Shown: positions 24,028 to 37,963, counted from the first letter of the stretch. The stretch is DNA of 64,000 bases from Dermatophilaceae bacterium Soc4.6 (GCA_039889245.1 JAZGVH010000002.1:744001-808000); one strand, 5' to 3'. Notes: a model not told the origin generated them from the sequence alone. A program made the numbers and translations.

Positions 24028-25131
24028 TCAGGCCAGCCGCGACGCGATGGCGTCGCCGACGGCCTGCGTGGAGCGTGGGGTCGTGCCCCGCTCGGCGAGG
24101 TCGGACTCGACCGCGGCCTCGACGCGGGCGGCGTCGTGGGTGCGGCCGAGGTGGCGCAGGAGCATGGCCACGGACAGGATCGTCGCCGTGGGGTCGGCCT
24201 TGTGCTGCCCCGCGATGTCGGGCGCCGACCCGTGCACCGGCTCGAACATGCTCGGCGCGGTGTGGTCGGGGTTGATGTTGCCGCTGGCGGCCAGCCCGAT
24301 CCCGCCGACGATGGCGGCGGCGATGTCGGTGATGATGTCGCCGAAGAGGTTGTCGGTGACGATGACGTCGAAGCGACCGGGGTCGGTCGCGAGGAAGATC
24401 GTCGCGGCGTCGACGTGCAGGTAGGCCGTCTCCACCTCGGGGAACTCGGCGCCCACCTCGTCCACGGTGCGGCGCCAGAGGTGGCCGGCGTTGACCAGCA
24501 CGTTGTGCTTGTGCACCAGGGTGAGGTGCTGACGGGGCCGGGCCGCGGCGCGCGCGAAGGCGTCGCGCACGACCCGCTCGACGCCGAAGCGGGTGTTGAT
24601 GCTCACCTCGGTGGCGATCTCGTTCGGGGTGCCGGTGCGCACCGAGCCACCGTTACCGACGTACGGTCCCTCGGTGCCCTCGCGGACGACGACGAAGTCG
24701 ATGCCCTGCGGGGCGACGCGCTCCACGGCCAGCGGGCTCTCGACCCCGGGGTAGAGCCGTGACGGACGCAGGTTGACGTAGTGCTCGAGCGCGAAGCGGA
24801 TCGGCAGGAGCACCCCCCGCTCGAGCACGCCGCTGGGCACGCTCGGGTCACCGATGGCACCCAGGAGGATCGCGTCCTGCTGCCGCAGCTCGGCCAGCAC
24901 GGAGTCGGGCAGGGTCTCGCCCGTGGCGTGCCAGCGGCGCGCGCCCAGGTCGTAGTCGGTGGTGGCCACGGTCAGGGCGGCGCCGGTCACGGCGTCGAGG
25001 ACCTTCAGACCCTCGGCCACGACCTCGGGGCCGATGCCGTCCCCCCCGATCACCGCCAGCGACAGGTGGTCGGCCGGGTCGGCCGGGTCGGCCGGGTCGG
25101 TGGAGGCGGCGGTCTGGGACGAGGCGGTCAT
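24028..25131 (-). CDS. leuB: 3-isopropylmalate dehydrogenase
   Basis: Oxidative decarboxylation of 3-isopropylmalate (leucine), and probably of methylmalate in the citramalate route. 367 aa. Motifs are [28 protein letters not shown] and [14 protein letters not shown]. An N-terminal extension holds three DPA repeats encoded by tandem GGCCGGGTC units. Start: TAGGGT lies 7 nt before this ATG (leaderless pattern). A GTG three codons upstream would lie inside that -10 and is rejected. It lies downstream of ilvC, separated by a hairpin terminator. Confidence 0.95.
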   Translation of the reverse strand: MTASSQTAASTDPADPADPADHLSLAVIGGDGIGPEVVAEGLKVLDAVTGAALTVATTDYDLGARRWHATGETLPDSVLAELRQQDAILLGAIGDPSVPSGVLERGVLLPIRFALEHYVNLRPSRLYPGVESPLAVERVAPQGIDFVVVREGTEGPYVGNGGSVRTGTPNEIATEVSINTRFGVERVVRDAFARAAARPRQHLTLVHKHNVLVNAGHLWRRTVDEVGAEFPEVETAYLHVDAATIFLATDPGRFDVIVTDNLFGDIITDIAAAIVGGIGLAASGNINPDHTAPSMFEPVHGSAPDIAGQHKADPTATILSVAMLLRHLGRTHDAARVEAAVESDLAERGTTPRSTQAVGDAIASRLA

Positions 25132-25216
25132 GGCCTCCACCCTAGGTGGTCGTCTTGAGGGATGGGACAGACGTCTCGGATGACGAACGCCCGGACGGCC
25201 AGTGGGGGGCGGCAGA

Positions 25217-25250
25217 CCGGCCGGTCACCCGCGAGGGGGTGACCGGCCGG
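25217..25250 (-). terminator. Hairpin terminator after ilvC
   Basis: CCGGCCGGTCACC and GGTGACCGGCCGG form a perfect 13-bp stem with an 8-nt loop, 29 nt past the ilvC stop. No T-run follows, which is usual for strong hairpins of high-GC actinobacteria. It separates ilvBNC from leuB, which has its own -10 element. Confidence 0.7.
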
Positions 25251-25278
25251 CTCGTCGTACGACGTGCTGGTGCTCGGC

Positions 25279-28751
<3,473 letters not shown>

Positions 28752-28828
28752 GGTTGTCACCTTCGTGTCGTGCGGTCGTCTCTGACGGCGGTGCTGGCTC
28801 TGACGGCGGATCGGGTGGTCGCGCCCAC

Positions 28829-28851
28829 AAAAAAGCCCTTCGGTCCGAAGG
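28829..28851 (-). terminator. Attenuator terminator of ilvB leader
   Basis: CCTTCGG-A-CCGAAGG followed by GCTTTTTT on the minus strand. It lies between the leader peptide and the ilvB start. The arms pair through at least five G/C-rich pairs with loop GGACC. Its place before the coding region makes it a conditional terminator. Confidence 0.75.
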
Positions 28852-28895
28852 AGGACGGAAGGGAGGCGCGTCGGGCTCGGGTCGGTGGACCGTCG

Positions 28896-28931
28896 TCAGA
28901 CGCGCTGGAGAACTACGAGAAGTCGTGCCAC
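28896..28931 (-). CDS. ilvB leader peptide
   Basis: GTG opens an 11-codon ORF, MARLLVVLQRV, stopping at TGA. Six of eleven residues are Leu or Val, with the run CTT-CTC-GTA-GTT-CTC. CTT, GTA and GTT are rare codons in this genome, which makes chance unlikely and stalling more plausible. GGGA precedes the start by 2 nt. The terminator follows 45 nt downstream, as in known branched-chain amino acid attenuators. Confidence 0.65.
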   Translation of the reverse strand: MARLLVVLQRV

Positions 28932-29037
28932 GTCCCAACCGTGCTCCCGGAGGCACGGTGGTGTCAATCCGGCCCCTCAGGCGTCTCACCATCCGATACT
29001 CCTGTGTCACAGGGCGGACGGCGTAGGGTCTGACGGC

Positions 29038-29949
29038 ATGGATGCGTCAGTCCCTCCCGCAGGCTACATCGCGCGCCGTCTCCAGCTCTCCGACGCCGGC
29101 CGGGTGGCCGCCGTCGTCGCCGCCTGCGAGGAGCACGACGTCGGTGAGGTCCTCGTCGAGGAGGCGGACGTGGTCGGTGACTGGCAGCGACCCGGCTTCG
29201 ACCTCGCCACCTGCGCCGTCGGGCTCGAGCACGACGGTGAGGTCGTGGCCTACGTCGAGATCTACGGCGCCCGCCGGGCCGAGGGGCACGTCCTCCCCCG
29301 GCACCGCGGGCACGGGCTCGGCACCTGGCTCGCCGCCTGGTCCCGTGACGCGGCCCGGCGCGACGGTGGCGTCGTCGTCGGGCAGGGCGTGCTGCAGGGG
29401 TCGAGCGCCGACCTGCTGCTGACCTCCCTCGGCTACGAGGTGCGGTGGACCAGCTGGGTGCTCGAGCTGCCGGAGCCGGCCGTGCTCGCCGAGCACCCCC
29501 TGCCGGCGGGTTGCACCCTGCGGGACCTCTCCCTCGACGACGAGCACGACCAGCGGCGCGCCTTCCAGGTCATCGAGGATGCCTTCGCCGAGTGGCCCGA
29601 GCGGCAGCCCATCGCCTTCGACGACTGGGCCGCGACGAGCGTGCGGCGGCCCGGGTTCGCGCCGGGGCACCTGCGCCTGGCGGTGGACGGCTCGGACGCT
29701 GTGCTCGGAGCCTGCCTGCGGGTGCCGAGCAACGGCACGACGTATGTCGACCAGCTCGCCGTGCGACGTCAGGCTCGGGGGCTGGGGCTCGCCCGGGCCC
29801 TGTTGGCCGACGCGTTCGCTCTCGGGCGCGCTGCCGGGGGCGTGCGCTCCGAGCTGTCGACCGACTCCCGCACCGGGGCCCTGGGCCTCTACGAGAGGCT
29901 GGGCATGAGCGTGCAGTCGACCTGGGTGCACCGAGCCATCGACCTCTGA
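29038..29949 (+). CDS. Tandem GNAT acetyltransferase-like protein
   Basis: 303 aa with two GNAT-type halves. The N-terminal half (residues ~8-140) has HVLPRHRGHGLGTWLAAW; the C-terminal half (~160-300) has VDQLAVRRQARGLGLARALLADAF, both acetyl-CoA-binding R-x-x-G-x-G/A loops. The end LGLYERLGMSVQSTWVHRAIDL is typical of mycothiol synthase-like double GNATs, but substrate is unknown. TAGGGT lies 8 nt before the ATG, so the mRNA is probably leaderless. It diverges from the ilvB leader, and its promoter sits at the far end of that leader region. Confidence 0.83.
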   Translation: MDASVPPAGYIARRLQLSDAGRVAAVVAACEEHDVGEVLVEEADVVGDWQRPGFDLATCAVGLEHDGEVVAYVEIYGARRAEGHVLPRHRGHGLGTWLAAWSRDAARRDGGVVVGQGVLQGSSADLLLTSLGYEVRWTSWVLELPEPAVLAEHPLPAGCTLRDLSLDDEHDQRRAFQVIEDAFAEWPERQPIAFDDWAATSVRRPGFAPGHLRLAVDGSDAVLGACLRVPSNGTTYVDQLAVRRQARGLGLARALLADAFALGRAAGGVRSELSTDSRTGALGLYERLGMSVQSTWVHRAIDL

Positions 29950-30002
29950 CCCGGCGCCGCGGCGTCGGCCGCCGGAGCGTGCGTGGAGGAGAGGATGGGG
30001 GC

Positions 30003-31103
30003 ATGACGGCCTGGGTGCTCCACGTCGACCTCGACCAGTTCCTGGCGGCGGTCGAGGTGCTGCGGCATCCCGAGCTGGCCGGCCGGCCCGTGGTCGTGGG
30101 TGGGCGGGGCGACCCCTCGGAGCGCGCGGTCGTCTCGACTGCGTCCTACGAGGCCCGAGAGCTCGGCGTGCGCTCCGGTATGCCGCTGCGGGTGGCCCGG
30201 CGCAAGATCCCTGACGCCGTCTTCCTGCCGGTCGACCGACCGGTCTACGAGGAGGTGTCGGCCCGGGTCATGGAGACCCTGCGGGCCCAGCCCGACGCGG
30301 TGGTGGAGGTGCTCGGGTGGGACGAGGCCTTCGTCGGGATCGACGACGCGGTGGCGGGCGACCCCCTCGCCTACGCCGAGTCGATCCAGCGCGCGGTGCT
30401 CGAGGCGACTGAGCTGCACTGCTCCGTCGGCATCGGGGACACGAAGGTGCGGGCGAAGATCGCCACCGACTTCGGGAAGCCCCGCGGCACCTACGTGCTC
30501 ACCCGTGACAACTGGGTGGAGGTGATGGGTCATCGGCCCACGACGGCAGTCTGGGGAATCGGGCCGAGGATCTCCGCCCGTCTGGAGCGACACGGCATAC
30601 GGACGGTGCTCGAGCTGGCGGCAGCCGAGGAGGCAGTACTGGCAACGGAGTTCGGTGCTCGCATGGGGCCGCACTACCGCAGCCTCGGGCGGGGCCTGTC
30701 CAGCGCGACCGTCGACGACACCCCGTGGGTCGCCCGGGCCCACGGCCGCGAGACGACCTACCAGAGCGACCTCACCACCGAGCTGGAGGTGACGCGGGCC
30801 ATCCGCGTGCTCGCCGATCAGGTCGAGCAGGACCTGCGGGCTGAGGGCCGCCCCTGCCAACGGGTCGCCCTCAAGGTGCGCTTCGCCCCGTTCCACACCG
30901 TGACCAGGATGCGCAAGCTCCCGGAGCCGACCTACGAGGCGGTGCACCTCGCCGCGGCGGCGCTCGAGCTGCTCGCCGCCCTCGGCGACGGTGAACGCCC
31001 CATCCGCCTGCTCGGGGTGCGAGCCGAGATGGTGCCCCCGGAGGGCGGCTACGACCCGCCCCGCACGACGGGACGAGGAGGCCCGGCAGCCTCACCGCTG
31101 TGA
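30003..31103 (+). CDS. dinB: DNA polymerase IV (Y-family)
   Basis: 366-aa translesion polymerase. HVDLDQFLAAVEV gives the first catalytic Asp, and the second acidic pair is LGWDEAFVGID, with Trp in place of the usual Ile of SIDEAF. Later blocks include VGIGDTKVRAKIATDFGKPRG, the HhH region VWGIGPRISARLERHGI and a little-finger domain. The C-terminal beta-clamp motif is not obvious. The long frame upstream is out of frame within the GNAT gene. The ATG is preceded by GGAGGAGAGG. Follows the GNAT gene by 53 nt. Confidence 0.92.
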   Translation: MTAWVLHVDLDQFLAAVEVLRHPELAGRPVVVGGRGDPSERAVVSTASYEARELGVRSGMPLRVARRKIPDAVFLPVDRPVYEEVSARVMETLRAQPDAVVEVLGWDEAFVGIDDAVAGDPLAYAESIQRAVLEATELHCSVGIGDTKVRAKIATDFGKPRGTYVLTRDNWVEVMGHRPTTAVWGIGPRISARLERHGIRTVLELAAAEEAVLATEFGARMGPHYRSLGRGLSSATVDDTPWVARAHGRETTYQSDLTTELEVTRAIRVLADQVEQDLRAEGRPCQRVALKVRFAPFHTVTRMRKLPEPTYEAVHLAAAALELLAALGDGERPIRLLGVRAEMVPPEGGYDPPRTTGRGGPAASPL

Positions 31104-31136
31104 CGCCGTCGGGCCCTCATGGTGCAGGGGCCAGTG

Positions 31137-32843
<1,707 letters not shown>

Positions 32844-32900
32844 GGACCGAGCATAGAACCGGATGTGCAGGGCGCAGCAGCGGTATCGCCGGGCCGGTGC

Positions 32901-33281
32901 TCAGGCGCTCGCGGCGCGCTCCGCCGCACTGCGCTCGACGCAGAACTCGTTGCCCTCGGGGTCGGTCATCGTCACCCAGCCCGTGCCGTCGGGTCGGCGG
33001 TGGTCGGCCACCTGGCTGGCTCCGAGCCCATGGAGGCGCACGACCTCCTCGTCACGCGTCGTCTCCGGGGTGAGGTCGAGGTGGACGCGGTTCGTGACCG
33101 ACCTGCCCTCGGGCACCTGCTCGAAGAAGACCGACGGACCGGCAGGCTGGTGGACGACCGCCGCGGGGTCGCCGGGGAAGTCCTCGGGATCCATGGCGAC
33201 ACCGAAGACCTCGCACCACCGCCGCGCCTGCGCGGAGGGGTCGTGGCTGTCGACGGTGATGTGGTTGATCGTCGTCGGCAC
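32901..33281 (-). CDS. VOC/glyoxalase-superfamily protein
   Basis: 126 aa. Single VOC fold of the glyoxalase_6 type: INHITVDSHDPSAQARRW at the start, NRVHLDLTPET mid-way and WVTMTDPEGNEFCV at the end. Members are often enzymes of unknown substrate or drug-binding proteins. GTG is chosen because GAGGGTGG precedes it; a TTG twelve codons upstream is in frame. Nothing in the context suggests a function. Confidence 0.8.
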   Translation of the reverse strand: MPTTINHITVDSHDPSAQARRWCEVFGVAMDPEDFPGDPAAVVHQPAGPSVFFEQVPEGRSVTNRVHLDLTPETTRDEEVVRLHGLGASQVADHRRPDGTGWVTMTDPEGNEFCVERSAAERAASA

Positions 33282-33391
33282 GGCGCCACCCTCGACGCGG
33301 TGACCGGCACTCGTCAAGCCGTTTCCGCCTCAGCAGGCAGGGGTCCCGTATCCGCGACCCTCGTGGGTCTGCGCCTGCACACGGCGGGCAC

Positions 33392-33913
33392 TCAGGCGCG
33401 GCCGACGTGGAACCGCTCGAGGGTGGCGTCGCCGACCCCGAGATCGGCCCACCCGACGTCGACGCGCAGCACGCTGACGCCGCAGGTCGGGTATCCGTCG
33501 GCGAGCGCCCGGTGCGCCTCCACCGACCCCTCACCGTCGCTGAGCCCGCTGGCGAGCTCGGGCACGGTCGGCGCGTGCCCGATGACGAGCAGGGTGGCCA
33601 CCTCGCCCGCGTCCTCGCGGATGGTCTGCAGGAGCGCCTGCGTCCCCCCCTGGTAGACCGCCCGGCGGTACTCGACGTACTCCGTGTGGCACCCCCCGTG
33701 GGCGATGCCGGCCCACGTCTCGCGGGTCCGCTGCGAGGTCGAGCAGATCACCAGCTCGGGGACGATCCCCTGCTCGTGCAGCCACCGGCCCACCGCCTCG
33801 GCGTCGCGCCGCCCGCGCCCCGTCAGCGTGCGGTCGTGGTCGGGCTTGCCGGGCACCTGCTCGGCCTTGGCGTGACGGACCAGCACGAGGGTGCGCTCCA
33901 GCGACGACGACAT
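33392..33913 (-). CDS. SixA-like phosphohistidine phosphatase
   Basis: 173-aa histidine phosphatase. The phosphohistidine motif LVLVRHAKAEQ is near residue 10; RTLTGRGRRDAEAVG and the second His in LLVIGHAPTVPEL follow. The family includes SixA, which dephosphorylates phosphohistidine signalling proteins. The ATG has TACGCT 7 nt upstream (leaderless); an in-frame start 12 codons earlier would include that -10 and is rejected. No partner histidine kinase is nearby. Confidence 0.86.
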   Translation of the reverse strand: MSSSLERTLVLVRHAKAEQVPGKPDHDRTLTGRGRRDAEAVGRWLHEQGIVPELVICSTSQRTRETWAGIAHGGCHTEYVEYRRAVYQGGTQALLQTIREDAGEVATLLVIGHAPTVPELASGLSDGEGSVEAHRALADGYPTCGVSVLRVDVGWADLGVGDATLERFHVGRA

Positions 33914-34068
33914 ACGCCCGAGCGTACGACGAGCCGCAGCCCCCGTCACCCCCTCGGGCTACCCGCCCACCTGCACGAGGGTGAGGTTCTCCCGGGCGAG
34001 ATCGCCTGCACGTGGCGCGAGGAGCCACCGGGGTGGCGACCGCCCGACCCCTGACCCGAGAATGAGTG

Positions 34069-35052
34069 ATGGACGATTCAACGACGACCCATCCCCTCTT
34101 CTCCCGCCGCACCGCCCTGACCTCGGCCGTGGCCCTCGCGGCGGCCGGCCTGACCCTCGGGGCCGCTGCTCCCGCCCAGGCCCGCACGACCGCCCGCACC
34201 GAGGTCGCCCTCCCCGACGGCATCCAGCCCGAGGGCATCACCTCCGGCCCCGGCGCCGTCTTCTTCGTCGGCTCCCTGAACGACGGACGCATCGTCACGG
34301 GTGACCTGCTGCGCGGCACCACCCGGGTGCTGCTGCCCGGCGCGGCCGGCCGCTCGCTGCGCGGCCTCTTCTTCGACGCGCGCACCGGCATCGTCTGGGC
34401 CGTCGGCAGCCTCGGCGCAGAGGCCCACGTCTGGGCGGTCGGCTCCGCGTCGGGTCGCGTGATCCAGGACACCGTCGTGCCCGGGGGGCTGTTCCTCAAC
34501 GACCTCGTCGTCGACGGGGACACGGTCTGGGTCACCGACTCCTCCGTGGACCGCCTGACGAAGATCGCCCTCACGGCCGGCGGGCGACCGACCGGCGCCG
34601 CTGCGCAGTTCCTGCCCCTGAGCGGCCAGTGGCCCACGGTCAACGGGAGCGCGATCAACGCCAACGGGATCCGCACCCTCCCGGGCAACGGGCTGGTCCT
34701 CAACAACAGCTCGGTGGGCGGCCTGTGGAGCGTCAACCCGAGCACCGGCCGCACGACGCAGATCCCAATCACCGGGACCCCGGCCGTGGTGTCGGGTGAC
34801 GGCCTCGAGCGGCGCGGCACGACCTTGTGGGTCGTGCGCGGCGATGGCACCTCCTCCGTCACCCAGGTCGCGCTCGCCCGCACCGCCAGCGGGTGGACCG
34901 GCCGGGTCGAGGCCCGCCTCGCCTCGGACGGCCTCGACGTCCCCTCGACGGCCACCCTGGGCGGCGGCGCGCTGTATGCGGTCAACGCCCGGTTCGGCAC
35001 GCCTTCACCCGCGACGGCGACCTACTCGGCCACCCGCCTCGAGCTCGCCTGA
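34069..35052 (+). CDS. Exported beta-propeller (SMP-30/YncE-like) protein with Tat signal
   Basis: 327 aa. The N-terminus SRRTALTSAVALAAAGL...PAQA is a twin-arginine signal with an AQA cleavage site near residue 38. The rest has repeated beta-blade strands (TSGPGAVFFVGSLNDGRIVTG; GLFFDARTGIVWAVGS; NDLVVDGDTVWVTDSS) as in SMP-30/gluconolactonase-like propellers. Enzymatic activity is not assured. GTG one codon upstream is an alternative start. Its 3' end overlaps the convergent TetR gene by 31 nt. Confidence 0.78.
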   Translation: MDDSTTTHPLFSRRTALTSAVALAAAGLTLGAAAPAQARTTARTEVALPDGIQPEGITSGPGAVFFVGSLNDGRIVTGDLLRGTTRVLLPGAAGRSLRGLFFDARTGIVWAVGSLGAEAHVWAVGSASGRVIQDTVVPGGLFLNDLVVDGDTVWVTDSSVDRLTKIALTAGGRPTGAAAQFLPLSGQWPTVNGSAINANGIRTLPGNGLVLNNSSVGGLWSVNPSTGRTTQIPITGTPAVVSGDGLERRGTTLWVVRGDGTSSVTQVALARTASGWTGRVEARLASDGLDVPSTATLGGGALYAVNARFGTPSPATATYSATRLELA

Positions 35053-35696
35053 CCGGCCGGCGCCCCGCCTCGGGCGGGGCGCCGGACCACCCGGTCCAAC
35101 AGGTCGACCCAGCCGTCGAGGACACGGTCGACCGGAAAGTGCTCGACCTGCACCTGCTGGCGCAGGACGGGCAGCTCGAGCGGAGCGAGGAGGGCGATGG
35201 CGAGCAGGGGCAGGTCGCCGTCCACCTCGAGCGCCGTGAGCAGCATCCGCACGTGCATCATCGTGAAGGAGCGGGCAGGCAGACCCCGGTCGCTGCTGGC
35301 GCCGGCGGCCTCGATGAGCTCGGCCTGGGCCAGCGTCGACTCCAGGCGAGACCGGGCGAAGGCGACGAGCCGGTCGTAGGCTGCCGCGCCCGGCCCGAGC
35401 GGCGGTGGCCCGCTGATGACGCTGGCCTGCCAGGCCGCCTCGGCTGAGTCGAGCAGCGCCCCCATCAGGCCCTCGCGGGAGTGGAACCGGCGAAAGACGG
35501 TGCCCTTGCCGACGCCCGCGGCCTGCGCGACCGCGTCCATGGTCACGTGTCCCACCCCGTGACAGGCCACGAGGGCCTGCGCCGCCTCGAGCAGGGCCTC
35601 GCGGTTGCGGGCCGCATCCGCCCGCACGGGCTCGCCCGCGCCGCCGACGGGCACGGCCGAGCCGGCCATCGGGAGCAGTCGCACTGGAGTCGGCAT
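35022..35696 (-). CDS. TetR-family transcriptional regulator
   Basis: 224-aa repressor. The HTH (residues ~28-75) reads VTMDAVAQAAGVGKGTVFRRF, followed by a TetR_C-type ligand domain. TAGACT lies 9 nt before the ATG (leaderless). Divergent from an NADPH-dependent FMN reductase; the AAACGGAC-CGCA-GTCCGTTT palindrome between them is its likely operator. It probably represses both genes and releases on binding a redox-active or quinone-like ligand (inference). Confidence 0.88.
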   Translation of the reverse strand: MPTPVRLLPMAGSAVPVGGAGEPVRADAARNREALLEAAQALVACHGVGHVTMDAVAQAAGVGKGTVFRRFHSREGLMGALLDSAEAAWQASVISGPPPLGPGAAAYDRLVAFARSRLESTLAQAELIEAAGASSDRGLPARSFTMMHVRMLLTALEVDGDLPLLAIALLAPLELPVLRQQVQVEHFPVDRVLDGWVDLLDRVVRRPARGGAPAGQASSRRVAE

Positions 35697-35736
35697 GGTG
35701 GGACGAGTCTAGGCGGGCCCCCACCGTGGGGAATGT

Positions 35737-35756
35737 AAACGGACCGCAGTCCGTTT
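35737..35756. promoter_or_regulatory. TetR operator palindrome
   Basis: AAACGGAC-CGCA-GTCCGTTT is a perfect 8-bp inverted repeat with a 4-bp centre. It lies between the divergent TetR and FMN reductase genes, about 25 bp upstream of the TetR -10. Shape and place are those of a TetR autoregulatory operator. Confidence 0.75.
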
Positions 35757-35797
35757 GAACCCACGACCTCCCTTCCCCCTTCACCAGGAGCCTCACC

Positions 35798-36343
35798 ATG
35801 AGCCAGACCATCGCCGTCCTCGTCGGCAGCCTCCGCGCCGACTCCGTCAACCGCCTCGTCGCCGAGAGCCTGCGCGACCACGCCCCCGAGGGCGTCGTCC
35901 TCGACCTCGTCGAGGGCCTGGCCGACGTCCCCTTCTACAACGAGGACCTCGACAGCGGATCGGCCCCCGCCCCGGCCGTCGCCCTGCGCGAGCGCGTCGC
36001 CGCTGCCGACAAGATCCTCGTGGTCACCCCGGAGTACAACGGCACCATGCCGGCCGTGCTCAACAACGCCATCGACTGGCTGTCGCGGCCGTACGGCGCC
36101 GGAGCGATCGTCGGCAAGCCCCTGGGTGTCGTGGGCACCACGCCCACGCCCTACGGCGGCAAGTGGTCGCACGACGACACGGCCCGCTCCGCGCGGATCG
36201 CCGGTGCCGTCGTCGTCGAGGACGTGACCCTGTCGCAGCCCGGCATCGAGGTCGACGTGCTCACCGACCCCGCGGTCCAGCAGAGGTTCCGGGCAGCGGT
36301 CCAGACACTGGCCGACTTCGCCGCGCCCGCTGTGGCCGCCTGA
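35798..36343 (+). CDS. NADPH-dependent FMN reductase-family protein
   Basis: 181-aa flavodoxin-like reductase. Flavin phosphate-binding loop VLVGSLRADSVNRLVAESL is at the N-terminus; VTPEYNGTMPAVLNNAIDWLSRP is the hallmark second motif. Members reduce FMN, quinones, azo dyes or chromate with NAD(P)H. ATG with CAGGAG 7-8 nt upstream. It is almost certainly controlled by the divergent TetR protein. Confidence 0.9.
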   Translation: MSQTIAVLVGSLRADSVNRLVAESLRDHAPEGVVLDLVEGLADVPFYNEDLDSGSAPAPAVALRERVAAADKILVVTPEYNGTMPAVLNNAIDWLSRPYGAGAIVGKPLGVVGTTPTPYGGKWSHDDTARSARIAGAVVVEDVTLSQPGIEVDVLTDPAVQQRFRAAVQTLADFAAPAVAA

Positions 36344-36381
36344 CCGAGCCACCTCGGTCTCAGGGCGTGTCCGGGTCCACG

Positions 36382-37326
36382 TCACGGCCCGGCGACGACG
36401 TGCTGCACGGGCTGGCCCGCGGCATACCGGCGCAGCTGCTCCCTGACCAGCGCCCGGGCGCGCGGCAGGAACGCGGTGCTCGCGCCGCCCACGTGCGGTG
36501 AGACGAGCACGCCGGGGGCCGACCACAGCGGGTGGTCGGCCGGCAGGGGCTCGGGATCCGTCACGTCGAGGGCGAAGCGCAGGCGCCCGGTGGCCGCCGC
36601 GGCCACGATGGCGTCGGTGTCGGCGACCTTGCCGCGGGACATGTTGACCAGGAGCGACCCGTCGGGCATGGCCCCGAGGAAGGCTGCGTCGACCAGCCCC
36701 GCGGTCGACGCCGTGAGCGGCACGATCACGACCACGACCTCGTGGTGGGGCAGCAGGTCGGGCAGCTCGTCGAGACCGTGCACGGCGGTGACCAGCTCGT
36801 CGCCGGCGCGGGCCCGACTCGCGACCGCGGTCACCTCGACCTCGAACGGGAGCAGGCGCCGCACGATGGCGCGCCCGACGTTGCCGTAGCCGACGACCAG
36901 CACCCGCTTGTCGGCGAGCGCGGGCCACCGCTGGGTCGCGAGCCACTCGCCACGCCCCTGGGCCTGCACGAACTGCGGTAGGCCGCGAAGCGCGGCGAGC
37001 GTGAGGGCCAGGGTGAGCTCGGCCGTCGAGGCGTCGTGCACCCCGACGGCGTTGGCCAGCCGCACGCCCTGCGGCAGGTGCGGGACGACGTGGTCGTAGC
37101 CCGCCGTGAGCACCTGCACGAGCCGCAGGGACGGGAGGTCGCTCAGGAGTGACAGCTGCAGCTGCTGGTCGAGGTAGGGAGGGACGACGACCTCGATCTC
37201 GTCGGCACGAGGGTGCGGCCCGTGCAGGTCCCAGGGCACGACCTCGAGCTGGTCCACCCCGCCCACGTCACCGAGGGGGCCGATCGCATCGATCCACTCC
37301 TGGTCGGGCAAGGTCATCAGGCTCAC
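36382..37326 (-). CDS. D-isomer-specific 2-hydroxyacid dehydrogenase
   Basis: 314-aa NAD(P)-dependent dehydrogenase, shorter than SerA and without an ACT domain. Rossmann motif is VLVVGYGNVGRAI; the catalytic set is Arg in NMSRGKVAD, Glu in DVTDPEPLPADHPLW and His in SPHVGGAS. Substrate (glyoxylate, phosphoglycerate or other) is undetermined. GTG start with TAGGTT 6 nt upstream (leaderless). Convergent with the FMN reductase gene. Confidence 0.88.
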   Translation of the reverse strand: MSLMTLPDQEWIDAIGPLGDVGGVDQLEVVPWDLHGPHPRADEIEVVVPPYLDQQLQLSLLSDLPSLRLVQVLTAGYDHVVPHLPQGVRLANAVGVHDASTAELTLALTLAALRGLPQFVQAQGRGEWLATQRWPALADKRVLVVGYGNVGRAIVRRLLPFEVEVTAVASRARAGDELVTAVHGLDELPDLLPHHEVVVVIVPLTASTAGLVDAAFLGAMPDGSLLVNMSRGKVADTDAIVAAAATGRLRFALDVTDPEPLPADHPLWSAPGVLVSPHVGGASTAFLPRARALVREQLRRYAAGQPVQHVVAGP

Positions 37327-37411
37327 CCGATGAACCTATCCCTGCTGGAGGTGAGGGGCGCTACGCTCCCCGAGCCGACGCTACGGGTCGGCCCGACGAA
37401 GGAGTCACGAC

Positions 37412-37960
37412 GTGTCACAGATCGACGACCTCATGGCCCAGCTGCCCCTCGACCAGATCGCGGCGCGACTCGGCGTGGACCGCACCCAGGCCGAAGCGGC
37501 GACGCGCAACGCGCTCCCGGCCCTGCTCGGGGGGCTCCACGCCAACGCGCAGGACCCGGCCGGCGAGGCGTCGCTCACCGGGGCCCTCGCGCAGCACGAT
37601 GGCAGCCTGCTCGGCTCCGACCTCGACGCCGTCGACGTGGGTGACGGGAGCAAGATCGTGGGCAACATCTTCGGGGGCCAGACCGACCAGGTCGTCAGCC
37701 GGCTGAGCGCGGTGAGCGGGGCCGACGGGCACGAGGGACCCGCCGTCGTGCAGCAGCTGCTACCGCTGCTCGCGCCCTACGTCATGGCCTACCTGGCCAA
37801 GCGGCTCGGGGTCGGCGGTGGGCTCGGCGGCATCCTGGGAAACATCCTCGGCGGGGCAACCGCTGGGAGCAGCACCTCGGGGAGCGGGTCGTCCGGAGCG
37901 CCGGGTGGCGTCCTCGGTGACATCCTCGGCGGCCTGCTGGGCGGTGGCCGGCGCGCCTGA
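37412..37960 (+). CDS. DUF937 domain protein
   Basis: 182 aa. The N-terminal helical half (QIAARLGVDRTQAEAATRNALPALLGGL) and LLPLLAPYVMAYLAKRLG are DUF937 features. The C-terminus is a low-complexity Gly/Ser tail with ILGNILGG and ILGGLLGGG repeats. The family has no defined biochemical role. GTG start with AAGGAG 7 nt upstream. Convergent with gatB. Confidence 0.82.
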   Translation: MSQIDDLMAQLPLDQIAARLGVDRTQAEAATRNALPALLGGLHANAQDPAGEASLTGALAQHDGSLLGSDLDAVDVGDGSKIVGNIFGGQTDQVVSRLSAVSGADGHEGPAVVQQLLPLLAPYVMAYLAKRLGVGGGLGGILGNILGGATAGSSTSGSGSSGAPGGVLGDILGGLLGGGRRA

Positions 37961-37963
37961 GGC

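Noticed and set aside
25217-25250. Riboswitch or attenuator upstream of leuB
   Set aside because: The strong hairpin is closer to the ilvC stop, has no leader peptide nearby, and leuB has its own leaderless promoter downstream of it, so it is an ilvC terminator.
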